This document shows, one piece after another, positions 6,147 to 6,240 of a stretch of 6,240 nt of DNA. Position numbers and translations under genes: made by a program. The DNA lies in the NCBI GenBank assembly GCA_025963955.1, contig JAOPZU010000049.1, forward strand, positions 1 through 6,240. Direction: 5' to 3'. The number at the start of each line of letters is the position of its first letter. The stretch's first letter is position 1. Source of the stretch: Solirubrobacterales bacterium (GTDB lineage Bacteria; Actinomycetota; Thermoleophilia; Solirubrobacterales; Solirubrobacteraceae). Under the pieces are notes generated by a model. It searched no databases. It had not been told where the DNA came from and saw only the letters and a program-made list of their open reading frames with translations.

Positions 6147-6154
6147 CCGCCGCG
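6134..6154 (+). terminator. GC-rich hairpin over the FMN reductase stop codon, possible terminator
   Basis: A perfect 9-bp stem (CGCGGCGGC at 6134-6142 with GCCGCCGCG at 6146-6154) closes a 3-nt GTA loop; the TAG stop occupies 6144-6146. No T-tract follows, so it is not a canonical intrinsic terminator. Further GCG repeats up to 6164 could form alternative pairings. It may weaken read-through or protect the mRNA end, or simply reflect the Ala/Arg-rich C-terminus in GC-rich codons. Confidence 0.3.
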
Positions 6155-6170
6155 GCGGCGGCGGTTGGGT

Positions 6171-6202
6171 CCCGCGAGACTGTGCCGATCGATCCTCGCG
6201 GG
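6171..6202. repeat. 8-bp inverted repeat spanning the start of the next gene
   Basis: CCCGCGAG (6171-6178) and CTCGCGGG (6195-6202) are perfect reverse complements separated by 16 bp. The interval contains the proposed GTG start (6182) and the self-complementary GATCGATC at 6187-6194. As RNA it could form a hairpin holding the start codon in its loop; as DNA it could be a binding site. Chance formation in such GC-rich sequence is not excluded. Confidence 0.4.
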
Positions 6203-6240
6203 CTCATCCTCCTCGCCGCCACGGGCCTCCTGGCCGGCTG
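6182..6240 (+). CDS. N-terminus of a membrane or exported protein (partial, cut by right edge)
   Basis: From GTG at 6182 the frame reads MPIDPRGLILLAATGLLAG and then a codon beginning TG (Cys, Trp or stop). One arginine followed by an uninterrupted hydrophobic run looks like a first transmembrane helix or a signal peptide. If the next codon is Cys, LAGC would be a lipobox and the product a lipoprotein. If it is Trp, an integral membrane protein is likelier, for example of the TauE/SafE type, whose first helix often looks like this. No ribosome-binding site is visible before the GTG. The gene starts 35 bp after the FMN reductase stop on the same strand, so it could belong to the same operon. 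The assignment rests on 19 residues only. Confidence 0.45.
   Translation, partial: MPIDPRGLILLAATGLLAG

Noticed and set aside
1..6240. Search by eye for tRNA, rRNA, CRISPR, IS ends, att sites and riboswitch-like leaders
   Set aside because: No convincing signature of any of these was found; genes are closely packed and composition looks even along the window.

Overview
This is a very GC-rich, densely coding window with short intergenic gaps. Starts are ATG or GTG and few genes have a Shine-Dalgarno site. It looks chromosomal and actinobacterial; the protein style would fit a Thermoleophilia/Solirubrobacterales-like lineage, but that placement is an impression and was not tested. I see no rRNA, tRNA, CRISPR array, insertion sequence or phage gene.

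Layout. (1) Positions 1-923, minus strand: the N-terminal 307 residues of a regulatory protein with an RsbW-type HATPase followed by a GAF-like region, running off the left edge. (2) 1081-2067, plus strand: a metallo-beta-lactamase-fold hydrolase with a C-terminal winged-helix-like region, transcribed divergently from gene 1. (3) 2045-4318, minus strand: an FdhF/YdeP-family molybdopterin oxidoreductase whose 3' end overlaps that of the hydrolase tail to tail. (4) 4347-4952, minus strand: a TetR-family repressor 28 bp upstream of the oxidoreductase and in the same direction. (5) 5061-5591 and 5598-6146, plus strand: a YceI-family protein and an NAD(P)H-dependent FMN reductase, 6 bp apart and almost certainly one operon, divergent from tetR. 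(6) 6182-6240, plus strand: the first 19 codons of a likely membrane or exported protein, cut by the right edge.

The most informative structure is the 108-bp tetR/yceI intergenic region. It carries two copies of CGGACC-N2-GGTCCG centred 43 bp apart. They bracket an extended -10 element (TGCTACATT) that should drive the yceI operon. This is a classical arrangement for a TetR repressor controlling its divergent neighbour and probably itself. The proposed regulon joins a lipid/quinone-binding YceI fold, a flavin/quinone-type reductase and a molybdopterin oxidoreductase. It therefore reads as a small redox or electrophile-response module; the inducer and substrates cannot be read from the sequence. 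Two genes, the hydrolase and the YdeP-like oxidoreductase, have a TAnnnT hexamer exactly 7 nt before the start codon and no convincing ribosome-binding site, which suggests leaderless transcripts. I found no clearly unprecedented system. The operator pair and the gene grouping it implies are the best leads.
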